A stretch of DNA of 64,000 bases from Ridgeia piscesae (GCA_025642075.2 JAODUO010000152.1:168501-232500), one strand, 5' to 3'; numbered from the stretch's first letter, positions 49,597-63,686 are shown. The notes: generated from the sequence alone by a model not told the origin. Program-made: numbers and translations.

Positions 49597-49627
<31 letters not shown>
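49597..49627. repeat. (TA)n microsatellite
   Basis: About 15 TA units. Confidence 0.95.
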
Positions 49628-49629
<2 letters not shown>

Positions 49630-50719
49630 CATTTTGTTTAGTTGTAACATATTTTACAGCAGGGTATTTTATTGTTATGTATATTTTACTAGTATAAAGC
49701 TGACATTTAAATAAGGAGGCTCGCAGATTTGACGGCGAAATAAAAAGTTTTATAATTGTCACTGTTACTAGTATTGTTACGTACTTTAATAACAATACTA
49801 ATAATAACTTTTTGCGCCTAAATTCACTGGTAAAGTCAGTAATGTGAAGTCAAAGGCCGGCCACAAAAAGACGTAATTTGTGGGAACGCTAAAAAGTTAA
49901 TTAAATTGCCGTCTGCCACTTTTTTCGAAAGGTCACTTGCACTTGACTCGTAACAGTCAACCAAATGACGTCACACGCAATCGCACGTCATAATTTGATG
50001 ATGAGCAGTAAAGCAACACGCTTACATGCCATAAAACCGCACAAAATAAGTGTCTCAGTATATTAAAGAAGCGTATCAGTTACTTACAATACCAGTGCTG
50101 AATACAAGATACGTGTGTCGCAATAGTATAGTAACTTGTGTGACATTTTGCTGTATTAAAACTTCTAAAGCCGACGAATTGGCCAATAAATTGGTGAATG
50201 CCACCGATGGTACAGCTACGGCGTTTACGACTCGAGGTTCGACGGAGGACAGGTAATTGTTGACACAGTGGGTTGTCGATGACTGTCGGGTCATTTGAAC
50301 GTCGTTCAAACATTAACATTGCTATAATGTCTAGGCATAAAGAAAAGTTAGCTAAACAGTCGTTGGAATAAGGTAAAAGAAGTTGTTTTTCCCACCTCTT
50401 ACAGAACCGTTGCCAACGCATTATAGGTCAGGTCGTGCTGACTTGAGTTGATTACGATCATTATAATACCTATTAAGACGCAATAATTGTTAATAAATAA
50501 CACATTAAAAGGTAAGTTTGTGAAAATGTTCTGTTCGTTTGTGTCGTGATTGTCGATTTGTGCAACATATTAATTTGTTGGCTTTGCTATCTTAAATTCA
50601 CTTTTACCGCAGGAATCACCGCAGTTCTCGCTTCAGTTGATTTTAATTGACTGTCGTGCTATTCAATTGTTGATCTGGCCATGTTTGCCCCCAAAATTAT
50701 GCCAAGTTAGCAAGACAGA

Positions 50720-50869
50720 GAAAAATGGGGAGAGGACGATGGAGATGGATATGTCGATATATAGACAGAGTGGGACAGAGGGGAGAGAAAGACAGCGAGG
50801 GAGACATACATGCAGATAGATAGAGACAGAGAAACACATACAGAGACATACTGACATATACAGATAGAC

Positions 50870-50902
<33 letters not shown>

Positions 50903-50906
50903 GAAC

Positions 50907-50975
<69 letters not shown>

Positions 50976-51020
50976 TATAGAGACAGAGCGAGACAGGTAA
51001 AGTGAGAGAGCGACAGAGAG
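50720..51020. repeat. (ACAG)n microsatellite with GACAGA-rich flank
   Basis: Purine-rich impure GACAGAGA flanks and a core of about 30 ACAG units at 50860-50970. Confidence 0.95.
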
Positions 51021-51424
51021 AGAAGTACACCCAAACCTGGATTACTTGTGAAAGCCGTAACGCCATCACGTCTATCCTCTCTTGAAAACCATGTTCACGT
51101 TTACACTTTTATGTATGCCATAACTATTTAACTGACCAATAAACCCACCACTTGAAGTATTACAACAGGGACCCCCAAACACTAGTCATATTACTCGGTC
51201 AGCTGTGCTGCTAGAAACCTAGCAAGGCCCTGGGGGTATTTCCAGAAGCAACTAGAACAATGCGTGATGCGCGTTCTCCAGTAGGGAGGAACGCTTCTCT
51301 CGCGAGTGTGGTCCTCTTGACCAACAAATGCGACCCTGCCAATTACCGACGAGTGTCTAGAGCCTTGTGTCGCACCGTTTCTCCTGGTGGACGCGCTGGA
51401 CACAACAAGACACTTGACCGACCT

Positions 51425-51800
51425 GTCTCATAGTGACGACACGACAGTCGCCATCTACAGACACATGACACAATAGTTCGACATTCACGTGACGGGACAC
51501 CGGGACAGTCGTATAGGGCCTATACGACTAGCAGCTTCAGTTTACAGTTGCACCAAGCGATAGTCCGGCAGACGTATCACACGGCATCGTTCCTATAGAC
51601 ATGTGATACGACTGATGCGACAGATGAAGATATACATTGTATGACAATCTGCATGAAACGACACCATCGCTCTGCAGATATATCACACGAAAATCACAGA
51701 AAGATGCGATACCATATACTTACATCTGTCACCCTACGACAACCCTCATCTACAGTACATACACAAGAAACGACAGCCCCGCCTACAGACAGGTGACCTA
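51425..51800. repeat. Decayed minisatellite with embedded palindrome
   Basis: Recurrent diverged blocks CTACAGACACATGACAC, CTATAGACATGTGATAC, CTGCAGATATATCACAC, CTACAGTACATACACAAG and CTACAGACAGGTGAC, each near an ACGACA, at irregular spacings of about 50-120 bp. A perfect 10-bp inverted repeat AGTCGTATAG-GGC-CTATACGACT lies at 51507-51529. Confidence 0.55.
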
Positions 51801-52539
51801 CTAACTCCGACACTTTGCATAGCAACCGGAGAAAACAAAAGCTAATTAATAAAATGAAAGTATCGAGCATTTGAAACTAAGTTTGAGTAACGCGTGATGT
51901 GATTAATTGAAATAGCTGTAAATGGCTTTGCATCAGGTAACTGACGGCACAAAAAGTCTTGTTTTCTTCGAATGCGTCTGAGTGACATCATGAAGACTTG
52001 TTGAAAGGGTTACTTGGAAACTCGTAGATGTGTGGTACAGACGACAAAAACACGACAGGCTAGGTTCGAATCAGGTCTTGTTTTATAAGAAAGATCGGGT
52101 GTATATCATAGATACCCTCTTATACCAGAAATACAAACAAAAACAAGCCGCATATTGCTTTGTGCGACACATTTTTAATTTACATTATTAATCTGCTGTC
52201 GCTCGAATTTCATAATGTCAATAATGTGTGTATTCAAGTAAATTTTACGTTAAGTATATGTGAAAATGTATGATAATCTTTATCAAATACAGTGGTTGAC
52301 CGTGCCGATAGTAACTAGCTTATCCACAGATAAACGCCCATATAAAAGGAAAATATATCCTAAATAGTATTCATTTATTTATTGTTTTCTACCACAATAA
52401 TGCTTTTTATTTAGTTTTTAGTTAGTTGTTTCTGTACGCATTTTATTAACTTATTTCTTAATTGTCTTTGAACACAACAACGTTAAAAAACTTCAGACCA
52501 AGGAAGTATAATTTTTAGCAATATATATAAAGTTAAAGA

Positions 52540-53220
52540 CTGGCAGACCCGCCGTTTCCCGATTTGCGTGCTCTGTAGTTGACCACAACTAAGCGGTCAT
52601 TTGGGGGACTTTATACTGTTGTTCGACCCCACATTAGTAGCAGTTTACGGCTTGTGTGCGTTTCTCTTGTCTCGGCGATGCGAGTGGCCGACTTGACGGC
52701 ACATACACACCACGGTACACCCGCCGCCCACTGCGAGAAATGATCTCGTTCGCCGCTTCAGTCGACGTCAACATTTCGGCGTAGTACCTTCGCGTGAATA
52801 CGTCCGACTCCCGTCGCGTCGACTATAATTGTGGTCGGCCGAAACGCGAGTGACGCAAAGTGGACAAATTGGCCACGGTTGACAGCGTCTCTCCGTGGTG
52901 GCCCCGTGAGAACCACCCGGGACACGGGGGCTCGCTGCGGGACAGTCCACTTCGGCTCTCAAAGCTGCTGATGTGAAAATCAGCGAGATCGGAGAAGTTA
53001 ATAACGGCGTTCGTATCCGCAGCGGCGAAAACAAAATTATACCTGGCGTTGTCGCAGTCAGGTAGGACGGCTAATCAAGGGTCTGGCCGGCGGATATCGC
53101 CCTGGTTATTAACTGCGAATTCTCCCCGGCTGTTCGCGATCGCCCGATAACCGCCAAAAGTTCGGCGTGTCATCATCGCGCGCACATGTCGCACCGGAAG
53201 GTTTCGAGCAATTAACATTT
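52540..53220. other. CpG-dense unique patch
   Basis: About 0.7 kb, strikingly GC/CpG-rich against AT-rich flanks. No convincing ORF on either strand. Candidate regulatory element or unannotated first exon/promoter. Confidence 0.35.
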
Positions 53221-53507
53221 TCACCTGCTGGAGGTAGTTATTTAATGTCATACTTCTGTGGGATTTTATTTAGAGTTCCCGAAATATGAAGACCTTTTTC
53301 GACTGGTATTTTTATGATGGAGTAGTTTTGTTCTTATGATGTTCATCAAATGTTTGGCAATTTGATATCGTTATAAAATTCGTTAAGATAAACAGTGCCA
53401 GATCAACAAAAAGTGTGTAAGTCGAAATTGAATATTATTTACACATAAACACAATTTTGAAAAAGAAATCCCCAGTTTAAAATGACTTAGAATTTTTTAT
53501 TTTAACA

Positions 53508-53706
53508 TATTTATATTCGACAATATATTGCTTTTCCCACATTACCTCTGACACGTACTCACAAGGATAACTGTTGACAGTAATATTATTAGTTATTTTT
53601 TATTTTAATAATGTTTAACTAGTTATATTACTATCAACAGTTATCCTTGTGCGTACTTATGTCAGAGGTAATGTGGGAAAAGCAATACATTTTCGAATAT
53701 AAATAT
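53508..53706. mobile_element. Foldback element / long hairpin
   Basis: Two roughly 82-bp arms (53508-53588 and 53624-53706) are about 90% reverse-complementary. The shared block includes ATTGCTTTTCCCACATTACC, then TCTGACA and CAAGGATAACTGTTGA; the AT-rich loop is about 35 bp. It fits a small MITE; a hairpin RNA precursor is an alternative. Confidence 0.75.
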
Positions 53707-53719
53707 ATAAAAACACCTT

Positions 53720-54500
53720 ATTTTATCATTTCACTGTGACAATCCTTTTATTTTGTGATCTGTGGAAACGTGTTTCGTGTGCAGTATAGACATCATTATT
53801 AAAACCGATGTCAGATGTGTTTACAACATTTCTATGTGTACATACGTCATTTAATTATATAATTTCTAATTATGTATTGTTGAGTAACTCTTTATTATTA
53901 ATTTATTGATACATTGTATATTGTCTTATGTACTACAATGAACTTAAACGTTTAGTTTATGCATTTAAAATGACGTGCTGGATAGTTAAAATCATGAATG
54001 TAAAAGCCAGCATAAATCAAAATGGCGCAATTCATTGTATAAGGCATACTGTATAAAACTAACGGAGATAATTGTGTAGTGATTTCAAGTTGTTGTTGTG
54101 ACATACTTACTATACATGACTCTATACTGTACCCGCAGTTTTGGTGCTTACCTGTATATTATTACATCTTTAAAGGTTGACATCCTTGTGTTTTAACTGC
54201 GCTATTCGTCGATGTTTAACCTGTTACAACTATAATTGTCGACTGTTATTGTAGTTTTGATGCGGAGGACTTCCACTCTTTCTCAGACGTTAACGTTCCC
54301 CTGACTGGTCCACCCCTCGCACGCGTTGGGGTCACAGAGTAGAATTCGGTAGTAATTCACTATCACGAATGAACAGAGTTAATCAAATCGAAGGAGTAAA
54401 TAACCTACTAGTTGACTTTACGACATCTTTTACCTCGGGCGGTGTATTAGTTTCCACTAAAACGAAAATGCTACGAAAGTTTTTATCGTTTTAACACCCC
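53720..54500. other. Intergenic, AT-rich, nothing recognised
   Basis: No gene, repeat or RNA signature seen. Confidence 0.4.
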
Positions 54501-54519
54501 GAGTTGGTTTTGTCGAGAT

Positions 54520-54750
54520 ACGTTTATTGCGGGCGCCTTTTGTCTTGCGGTCGTCGGTGATTCAAGATGGCGTCGGCCTCGCCCGCAGCGGCGCGGTTTA
54601 TATGTTTTAAACTTCGTCTTTACGGAAATCGCCTGCCGTTTTGTGGAGCTTGAACCACAAACAACGCACTTCCTGACTTCATAGACAAGTCGTTAAGTGC
54701 TCCGCCCGCTGGCTATATATGTCAGGCGAGGACATTTGGTGTGTGTACAA
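54520..54750 (+). other. CpG-rich patch with YY1-like ATG and TATA-like motif
   Basis: TTCAAGATGGCGTCGGCCTC contains a YY1-like AAGATGGCG and an ATG in good context at 54567 opening a 28-codon ORF. CTATATATG lies at 54712. It may be a promoter or first exon of an unseen gene; nothing confirms it. Confidence 0.25.
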
Positions 54751-55035
54751 GTTAGGTTCCATTGAATGTAGTTGTAAGTCGGGTAAATATTATTTCAAAT
54801 CTATCATGTGTTCGAATTGACTCAAAAATGGAAAATGTCATTCAAAAATGTTGTTAAGCAACAATTACTAAATCCAAAACGACGCCAAAATGTTTTGCGT
54901 TTTATTTCCTATTATATATAAGACTTGAAAGAAAAGAAATAAAAACTATTATAAAAAGGCGCGTGAATTTTGTTGCATTGTTGACTATGTATGTAAACTA
55001 ACTGAAGTTCAGAGATAGGGATTTCTTTTAGCAGA

Positions 55036-55236
55036 CATGTTCTATATATATATATATATAGATAGATAGATAGATAGATAGATAAATATATATATATATA
55101 TTATATATATATATATATATATTATATTATTTATTATATTTATTTATTTATTTATTATTTATTTATTTATTTATTCAGTTAATTAATAATTTAATTATAA
55201 GTATAATAAAAATATATATATATATATATATATATT
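55036..55236. repeat. (TA)n, (GATA)n, (TTTA)n compound microsatellite
   Basis: TA run, about six GATA units, TA runs, ATTTATTT run, then TA. Confidence 0.95.
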
Positions 55237-55621
55237 CGCTTTTTATTCACTGATTCAGAGCCCATCTACGAAACCGTCACGAAACAAAGAAAATCTACGC
55301 ATGGTGTTTGGCATGAATCTCAGTATGTTGCCCTGGGGTGTGTCAGAGTTTTACAGCGCGTGATGTGTTTTATGAGTTAATCCCCCGTCACTGAAGCAAA
55401 CGGCAGCCTGTAGTTAGCGACGCCGAGCGGTGTAAGGGCAAATTACACGGTTGTCAACGAGGCTACGATGATCGTTTTAATATCCCAACATGTCAACGAA
55501 CATATTGGCCAACAAAGCGTCGTCGCACCAATAGGCGACACATTGGGTGATGAAGATAACGCGACACGTCAAGTCGGCTAGCAGGTAACATGACTAAAAT
55601 AAACGTGTTTGTAATGTTCAT

Positions 55622-55751
<130 letters not shown>

Positions 55752-55842
55752 TACAATTTATACATGTATATTACAAACACGTTTAGTTTCTCATGTTACC
55801 TCTAGCGACTTCACAGTTTGCTTTATGACATTCATACAATGA

Positions 55843-55852
55843 TATTATATAT

Positions 55853-55917
<65 letters not shown>

Positions 55918-55945
55918 TATTAATATATATATATATATATATACT
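55843..55945. repeat. (TA)n microsatellite, interrupted
   Basis: TA tract with TATTATA and TATGTATA interruptions. Confidence 0.95.
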
Positions 55946-55975
55946 TACATATAGTTACTTACTTAGTATAGTTAC

Positions 55976-56398
55976 TGTTACGTTACGTTACGTTACGTTA
56001 CGTTACGTTACGTTACGTTACGTTACGTTACGTTACGTTACGTTACGTTACGTACGTACGTTACGTTACGTTACGTACGCACTACGCACGACGCACGCAC
56101 GCACGCTACGCCACGACCACGTCACGTCACGTCACGTCACGTCACGTCACGTCACGTCACGTCACGTCACGTCACGTCACTTCACGTCACTTCACTTCAC
56201 TTCACTTCACTTCACTTCACTTCACTTCACTTCACTTCACTTCACTTCACGTTACTTCACGTTACTTCACGTTACTTCACGTTACTTCACTTACTTCACT
56301 TCACTTCACTTCACTTCACTTCACTTCACTTCACTTCACTTCACTTCACTTCACTTCACTTCACTTCACTTCACTTCACTTCACTTCACTTCACTTTA
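55976..56398. repeat. Evolving pentanucleotide array (CGTTA)n to (CGTCA)n to (CTTCA)n
   Basis: (CGTTA)n to about 56065, a short (CGTACGTA)/(CGCA) mix, (CGTCA)n at 56117-56180, then (CTTCA)n to the end with GTTACTTCAC tetramer-like interruptions at 56248-56290. Each step differs by one base from the previous motif. Confidence 0.95.
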
Positions 56399-56399
56399 C

Positions 56400-57300
56400 A
56401 ACATTATTTGTTGACAAGACTCGTTTCATTATGCATGAAATAACCTACTCATGTACGTTTGCACTACGTATAAAACTAATAATTAAAATTGCAATATTTC
56501 ACGGAGAAGTGATCTTTTTACCGACGTGTGACATGATTCTGTGCAAAATAATGTAATGCTAAGTTTCTGTTATGATTTTACCAATTTATAAAGGTCCTTA
56601 AATAATTTGTGTTAAAAAAATCTGCACTTCATTTCTTAAATGATAGGCTTTTTACACTTGCCTTGGTCCCTGGCTTTCCGTTTTATATACATAACATGTT
56701 CGCTTTTACACGTTCCACTAGGTGTCGCATGGCGCCTCAGTCTGTAATTACTTTCTGCTCGCTTTGAATCAGCCGCGACTCTGCGTGAAATGGCGGCTGA
56801 TCTGCCTACTAACTACAATGGCGGCAAGGGAGGGTATTGTATGTAGTGAGATCTGAAGAGTTCTAATATCGAATTTACCTTGGAGTAGATTCTTACTTTA
56901 TTGTCAGATCTATATGCCGGCAAACACTGAACGTCGTGACATAACGAATATGCTCTTACGTGTTATATACGATTGTACTTCAACGCAACTATTTCCGGCT
57001 TATGCCTTTCAGGTTATTCAATAAATTACCAAAAGTTGGTTCCTATTATAAACCATCACCATTATCGTTAATTACGACAAATACTTGATACGAGATATGT
57101 CAATGTCTAATTCAAGTACGGGACAGTAATAGTTACATTACATACAAAACAGTTGTAGATTATCAATGTGTTTCGCAAGTTAAACAGAAAGACTGTAAAC
57201 ATTCGCATTCAATTCAATTTCCAATCGAAATGTTTGCATCCAAAGACAAGATAAGGTTGTTCCAATAAATAGAGCAACGTCAAAACGAATAATTTCACGA
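56400..57300. other. Intergenic, unique
   Basis: No gene recognised. Two ATGGCGGC motifs (56789 and 56818) in a CpG-rich stretch are YY1-like. Confidence 0.4.
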
Positions 57301-57319
57301 TTTCCATCCAGACAGTACA

Positions 57320-57730
57320 GATGTAATTAATCGAGACGAACGCATCACTGACACGACGCAAACGCCTCGCAGCCGTAAACTTCGGCGTTTCCGCGATTTA
57401 TTATTTTAATAACGGTCAGAGCGAGGCCACATTTGCGGGGGGAGGCTGTCGAGATTACACGTGTTACGTAGCCATGTAAAAACGGGCGGCGACGTGTAAT
57501 TAATTCGGCGTCGTCGGTTGTTGATCGAATGCGCGCCCCTCGAGACGCGGCGATGAAGAAGGCTGTTTGAAAGGGTCGTCTGCTCGAGGGAGGTATTTTG
57601 CCCGCGGGCTGTAATTGCAGGGGTGGCTTCGGTGGGGTTGTTAACAAGATTCGTGATTAATGCGCCGTGCTGTACTGGTCCCGCGCCTAGATCCGAGTCG
57701 TCGTTGACACGGAGACGTGACAACTCAATC
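57320..57730. other. CpG-dense unique patch
   Basis: GC/CpG-rich with several TAATTA or ATTAAT cores (GTGTAATTAATTCGGCG, GTGATTAATGCG), a combination common in developmental enhancers. ORFs here look like chance products of CpG richness. Confidence 0.35.
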
Positions 57731-57739
57731 CGAATGACT

Positions 57740-58950
57740 AACTTACAGTGTAGCGGCTTTTATAGGGCTAAATATTGTCTTAATTGTTATTTTTGTAGTG
57801 TGTATGTTGGTGCCAGCATTGGCTATAACTATGAGGCTACCCGGTGCCAATGCAAAGACAACACGGATATGACCAATAATTTGACAGTTATTTGCGTACA
57901 GAATCGTTTTCGAAGAGTGTTTAAACAACTGTTATTATCATACCAGTAATACAATAAAGACGATGGTGCCAGAGCGAAATAAATAAACAATACACAATTT
58001 TACAATCAGCAGTTTTCCAATTTTGCATTAATAATAATAATACCGATGCAGTTCACCCAGTCGGGGTCACTTACAACTGTGGTACATTACAATGTAATAT
58101 ACCATTGATCGACAGTTTTATTCGAATTATTCAATATTCCAAAAGGAGAGAGCAGACTTGTAGAAAATACATTGCCACTGCTTGGTTCATATTTTCGAAA
58201 AAGAATAGCACGAAAATGCATAGGCGTTATAAGAACATCTACATTTAACTGGAAAATGGAAAAACCATGCTCGTATTTTTACAGATTCTCTTTTGTTTCA
58301 CCTTATGATTGGACCAGTGTTCGATCGATGAAAACTGCGCACCTTTGGTTTGACGCACCTGTTTCTTTGGACGGACATTACTGCGTCTCAAGAGAACAAT
58401 TAACGTTTCCCGGGCGCTCGTTCAACCATGAATTAAACTGGTTCATCCGTTAATAAATTATCACTTAATAAGCACCCGTTCCCAGCAAGCGACTTCCGGT
58501 GGTTTGGTTGGTTACGTAATCACGCGGGAACATTCAATGAAACGAGCACAATTTAATATTGAATGAGCAGACTGTAGCTGTTGCTATATTTAGCTATAGT
58601 TTGATATTAGAGGCGTTACACATTTATTTCTTCGTATAAACAACCAACATTTTGATGTATGCCTACGTTGTAATTTTAATTTATAAAATACGGTACGTTT
58701 CGTCACCGGTAGTTAAAAACGATAATAAAATCGTTGAATACGTGGATCCGACAACTTAAAATGTTATGATAATCAAAAATTTGGACTAAATCATTAAATA
58801 TGAAAACACGCAATTTTCTTATGGCGATATAAACTTGCGTGTAACTTAGCTGCATATATTGAATTCGGAAGACAGCAATACCGTGCTGTCAGTACAGCTA
58901 TGTCACCGACACACCGAAAGCTTATTGCGCTATTTCCTCTTCTAAATTCG
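57740..58950. other. Intergenic, unique
   Basis: Nothing recognised beyond short ORFs lacking conserved motifs. Confidence 0.4.
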
Positions 58951-58954
58951 TTTC

Positions 58955-58957
<3 letters not shown>

Positions 58958-58989
<32 letters not shown>

Positions 58990-59147
58990 AGGGAGGGAGG
59001 GAGGGAGGGGGGGAGAGGGAGAGGGAGAGGAGAGGGAGAGGGAGAGGGAGAGGGAGAGGGAGAGGGAGAGGGAGAGGGAGAGGGAGAGGGAGAGGGAGAG
59101 GGAGAGGGAGAGGGAGAGGGAGAGGGAGGGAGAGATAGAGAGATAAT
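58958..59147. repeat. (GA)n / (GGGAGA)n purine tract
   Basis: Pure purine plus strand: (GA)n, (GGGA)n, then about 17 GGGAGA units. Confidence 0.96.
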
Positions 59148-59691
59148 TTTATTGATAACGTACACTTCACATGCATTTGCCATCTTGAATTTTTTGGTTG
59201 TACTTTTTATCCAGTTACTACCGACAGATGTCGTCTGCGTTGTATCGTCGAACCGTATTCCAACTGATCACGTGATCGCGTAGTTTAGCGCGTGCGAGAC
59301 AAGGCGTTAATTAACATTTTGTCGTTTGCTACGCGCCATATGCTGTCTTATTATTACTCCATTTACCGCCTTTTCTGGAAGTGATGATTACTACAATTGA
59401 CGCTGATTTGTTGCTTATTTGGGATACCAACCACAGTCTGCTTTCTATTGTGTAGTTCTTCGGGCTTACTGTTAGTGTCACTGCTGGTGTCACTGGGGTC
59501 ACTGCTGGTGTCAATGTTGGTGTCATCATTGATGTCGTTGTTGTTGTTGTCGTTGGTTGTGTTTATTTCTAACGCCACTGCTAGTGTTGTTGCTGTTGTC
59601 ACTAAACGTGTCACACTGTCACAGTTAGTGTCGGTGCTTTTATTGTCATTGGTGACGTCAGCAAAGGTAGCGAATGTATTGATTATAGTTC

Positions 59692-60410
<719 letters not shown>

Positions 60411-60414
60411 TGTT

Positions 60415-60800
60415 GACATTGTTTGACGGCATTGTGCGACCGCATGTGGGTGTATTGAATGTCAGCGAGACATGTGGCGTGGCCAGCCGTGGCGCGGCAG
60501 TGGATGTCAGGAAGGTTCGGTCGGCGGCAACAAGACGTGACGGCGGCCGACTGCGAGAGACAGTGGTCTGGGTGCGCGCGTGGTCTGCGCCGGTGAAATG
60601 AGCTGCGCGGTTGTGTTGCGTGCCTGCTGGGACGTCTGTCGTGTCGAACTCGCGGGTTACATAAGCTCCTGCAGCAAGTTGATGGTCGTCTGATTCAAGC
60701 GTTGACAAGTCACGAACTTGCGTCTGCCTTTGCGGGGGTCGTCTAACATAAGACGCGTGAGAAAGTAGAGACGAGACGCTGGTAAATCATTACAGCGCTC
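60415..60800. other. CpG-dense unique patch
   Basis: GC-rich block right after the composite microsatellite; ORFs on both strands without homology. Nature unknown. Confidence 0.35.
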
Positions 60801-61276
60801 AATCGGATCTCATGTAAATCTGGCGGGCGCTGTTTGACATAGAATTGGCACAAAACAATTTGCGACAACAGTCGCCTAATGTTCCGTCTACGGACCAACG
60901 GTCTGGTTGAATATTAACATCGGTTAATGATTAGTCGAACTGCCGAAAATGTGTCTTTATTTAAATGTAAACATTATATTGTGTCCATCATAGAAACCGC
61001 TATGTTTAATACTTGCAGTTGCATAAGAACAAGAGAGTAGCGAACAATTAGCTGGCAGCAGCGCCACCTACCGAGGTGTCTGTGTGGAGATTGGAGTGTT
61101 CTCAAATACAAAATACTTTCCCGTATATTATGTTAGCTTTTGTTAATTTGTTTGTGTGCTGTGCGTCTCGCGATAATACTTATATAAACTTATATAACTA
61201 TATGACTTATGATGTATAGTTGCTAAATTAGTATTTTGCCAGAGCCACAATAGGCGTACGTAGCTTTAAGTCACCC

Positions 61277-61587
<311 letters not shown>

Positions 61588-61589
61588 AT

Positions 61590-62225
61590 CTACTTACATC
61601 ATATACCGATACGCAGTGAATAAGTTTGTAATGCGTTAGTGTGGTCGAGAAAGTGGCCTTATTAAAAAATAACCAAATTCATAAAAACAATGCAGAAAAT
61701 CTGATGCGTAAAAATTATGTCTAAAATACACAATGTACACATTATATTCAAATAACGGGTTCTGGAGAGTTTCGCAGTTTCAGTAACCCGGTCACACACG
61801 CAATACACCGGATCATTAAATTGTGTTGTTGATTATGAATAAACACGCGCAAAAGTCACCGTCATACCGAGGTATAGCTGAACATTTGGTAAATGTGACA
61901 AGCTACAAATTCGTTGCCATTTTGTGGCACCTCAGTAATATGCGTCAATTAATGGTTAGACAATTAAACTGTTATTGATACGATATGCTTTGTGGATGTT
62001 TTGTGAATGTTTTGTGAATTATTATACCAAACAATGGCGCACTCCAACAAAAGTAATTAACCGAAATATGCAAAAGAAATATTCATACGACACAAAAGTA
62101 AAATAAAATAAGAAATGAATGAAGAATATCTTAAGTCTTTATTTAACTTAACGATGATACGGAATCGGACAGAAAACAAATGCAGAGACTTTAGAAGCAG
62201 CATAGGACGATTGTAATTGTGTTAT
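61590..62225. other. Intergenic, unique
   Basis: AT-rich; nothing recognised. Confidence 0.4.
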
Positions 62226-62240
62226 ATATGTATATATGTA

Positions 62241-62330
<90 letters not shown>
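62226..62330. repeat. (TA)n microsatellite
   Basis: (TATG) start then about 40 TA units. Confidence 0.97.
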
Positions 62331-62332
<2 letters not shown>

Positions 62333-63500
62333 CGAATTTCGCGTGGCCAATGTTGCCAACTGCATTTAGTCAACTTTACTATTAAGTACATATTATATAT
62401 AGTATATTGTATGCTGCAAAGCAACGTGTAATAGAGCTATCACGTTGCGAACTTGAACGAATTAGTGGCTTAGCTGCCGGTTTTTTGCAAGTCACGCGTT
62501 TGTTCCAGTCGGCGAACAAGGAGTTCCTGTTTTGGTGCGTTAGTGTTATGTTCATTCAACTGGTGCACTACTCCTTTGTTAGTGCAAGCATTTCCTGTAA
62601 TTATGATTTAAACATAGCTTACTTTACTACGTTGCAATACTACCAAGATGCAAGTCCATATCATTTTCAAGAAGATTACTGTACATTATGACTAGCCGGA
62701 CATTCTTTCTAAGTTGACGTTGACATTACGATACCACAGCGCTATTGTTGGTAATGAAACGTCGGAGCCCCCCCCCCCCCCCCACCAGCGTAAATGCACG
62801 AATCCGCCAAAATATTCGTCGACTTGTCGGAATCAATTAAACTCAATCAAAACATCGAAAGTGATGAGAACCGTGTAGTATACCAACGATATCATTATCG
62901 TTGTCGCGAGCGAAGGATTGCTTTTGTCGATTCAGTTCAGTCACAAAACCGACAATCTAAAAGTCGTTATAGCCGATCAGTCAAGTTGCCTCATCGCCGA
63001 TGTCCTGATAGCGGTGCGCTCTCTTCTCGTTATCCGCGACGACAATTAGCGCCTGATGCGTTTAGAATTGAGCCAACATGATCACTGTCACTTGTCGGCG
63101 GGCGAGAGTTAACGATCTCACTACGTTTGCGTCACCGGCCATTGTATGGCGCCAGAACCGGCAATCTTGTACTGATTTGAAATTAATTTCCCGATGTTCC
63201 ATTGGCGGGTCACGCGATTAGAGTAATATCTCACATTGACGCGGCGTGTCGAGAGCAGAGACAAATAGGCACGTATCAAAGAATTGGCCAGTCGGTAATT
63301 AGAATGGAACTTAGTGCCTCGAGGGGTAGTTAGTGCTGGTGCCCCGGGGTACGGATCACAGTAAACAAATAGCGTAAATGACGAGGCAACCACGCACCGT
63401 GTGATTGTGTCACGTGACTACTGGACACAGCGCAATTTTACAACGGCTGTAGTCATTTGACGTGGCATTCGTATGCACTTGACTTTGCAAAATATTTGGC
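62331..63500. other. Intergenic, CpG-rich unique sequence
   Basis: A poly(C) run at 62769-62783, then CpG-rich sequence to 63430 with GTCACGTGAC (63408-63417) and TCGGTAATTAGAATGG. Candidate regulatory DNA; no gene recognised. Confidence 0.35.
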
Positions 63501-63541
63501 GTTTCTATCATTTGTTTTATCAAATGATAAACTTAACGATA

Positions 63542-63544
<3 letters not shown>

Positions 63545-63596
<52 letters not shown>

Positions 63597-63634
63597 GTCC
63601 CATATACATGTTGATAAAACAAATGATAAAACAA

Positions 63635-63686
<52 letters not shown>

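Noticed and set aside
52060..52085. B-box-like GGTTCGAATC as another SINE head
   Set aside because: No A box or family body adjoins it; an isolated ten-base match is not enough.
57345..57723. Minus-strand ORFs of about 100 codons in a CpG-rich patch
   Set aside because: Stop codons are rare because of GC content; two frames overlap and neither shows a family motif or splice context.
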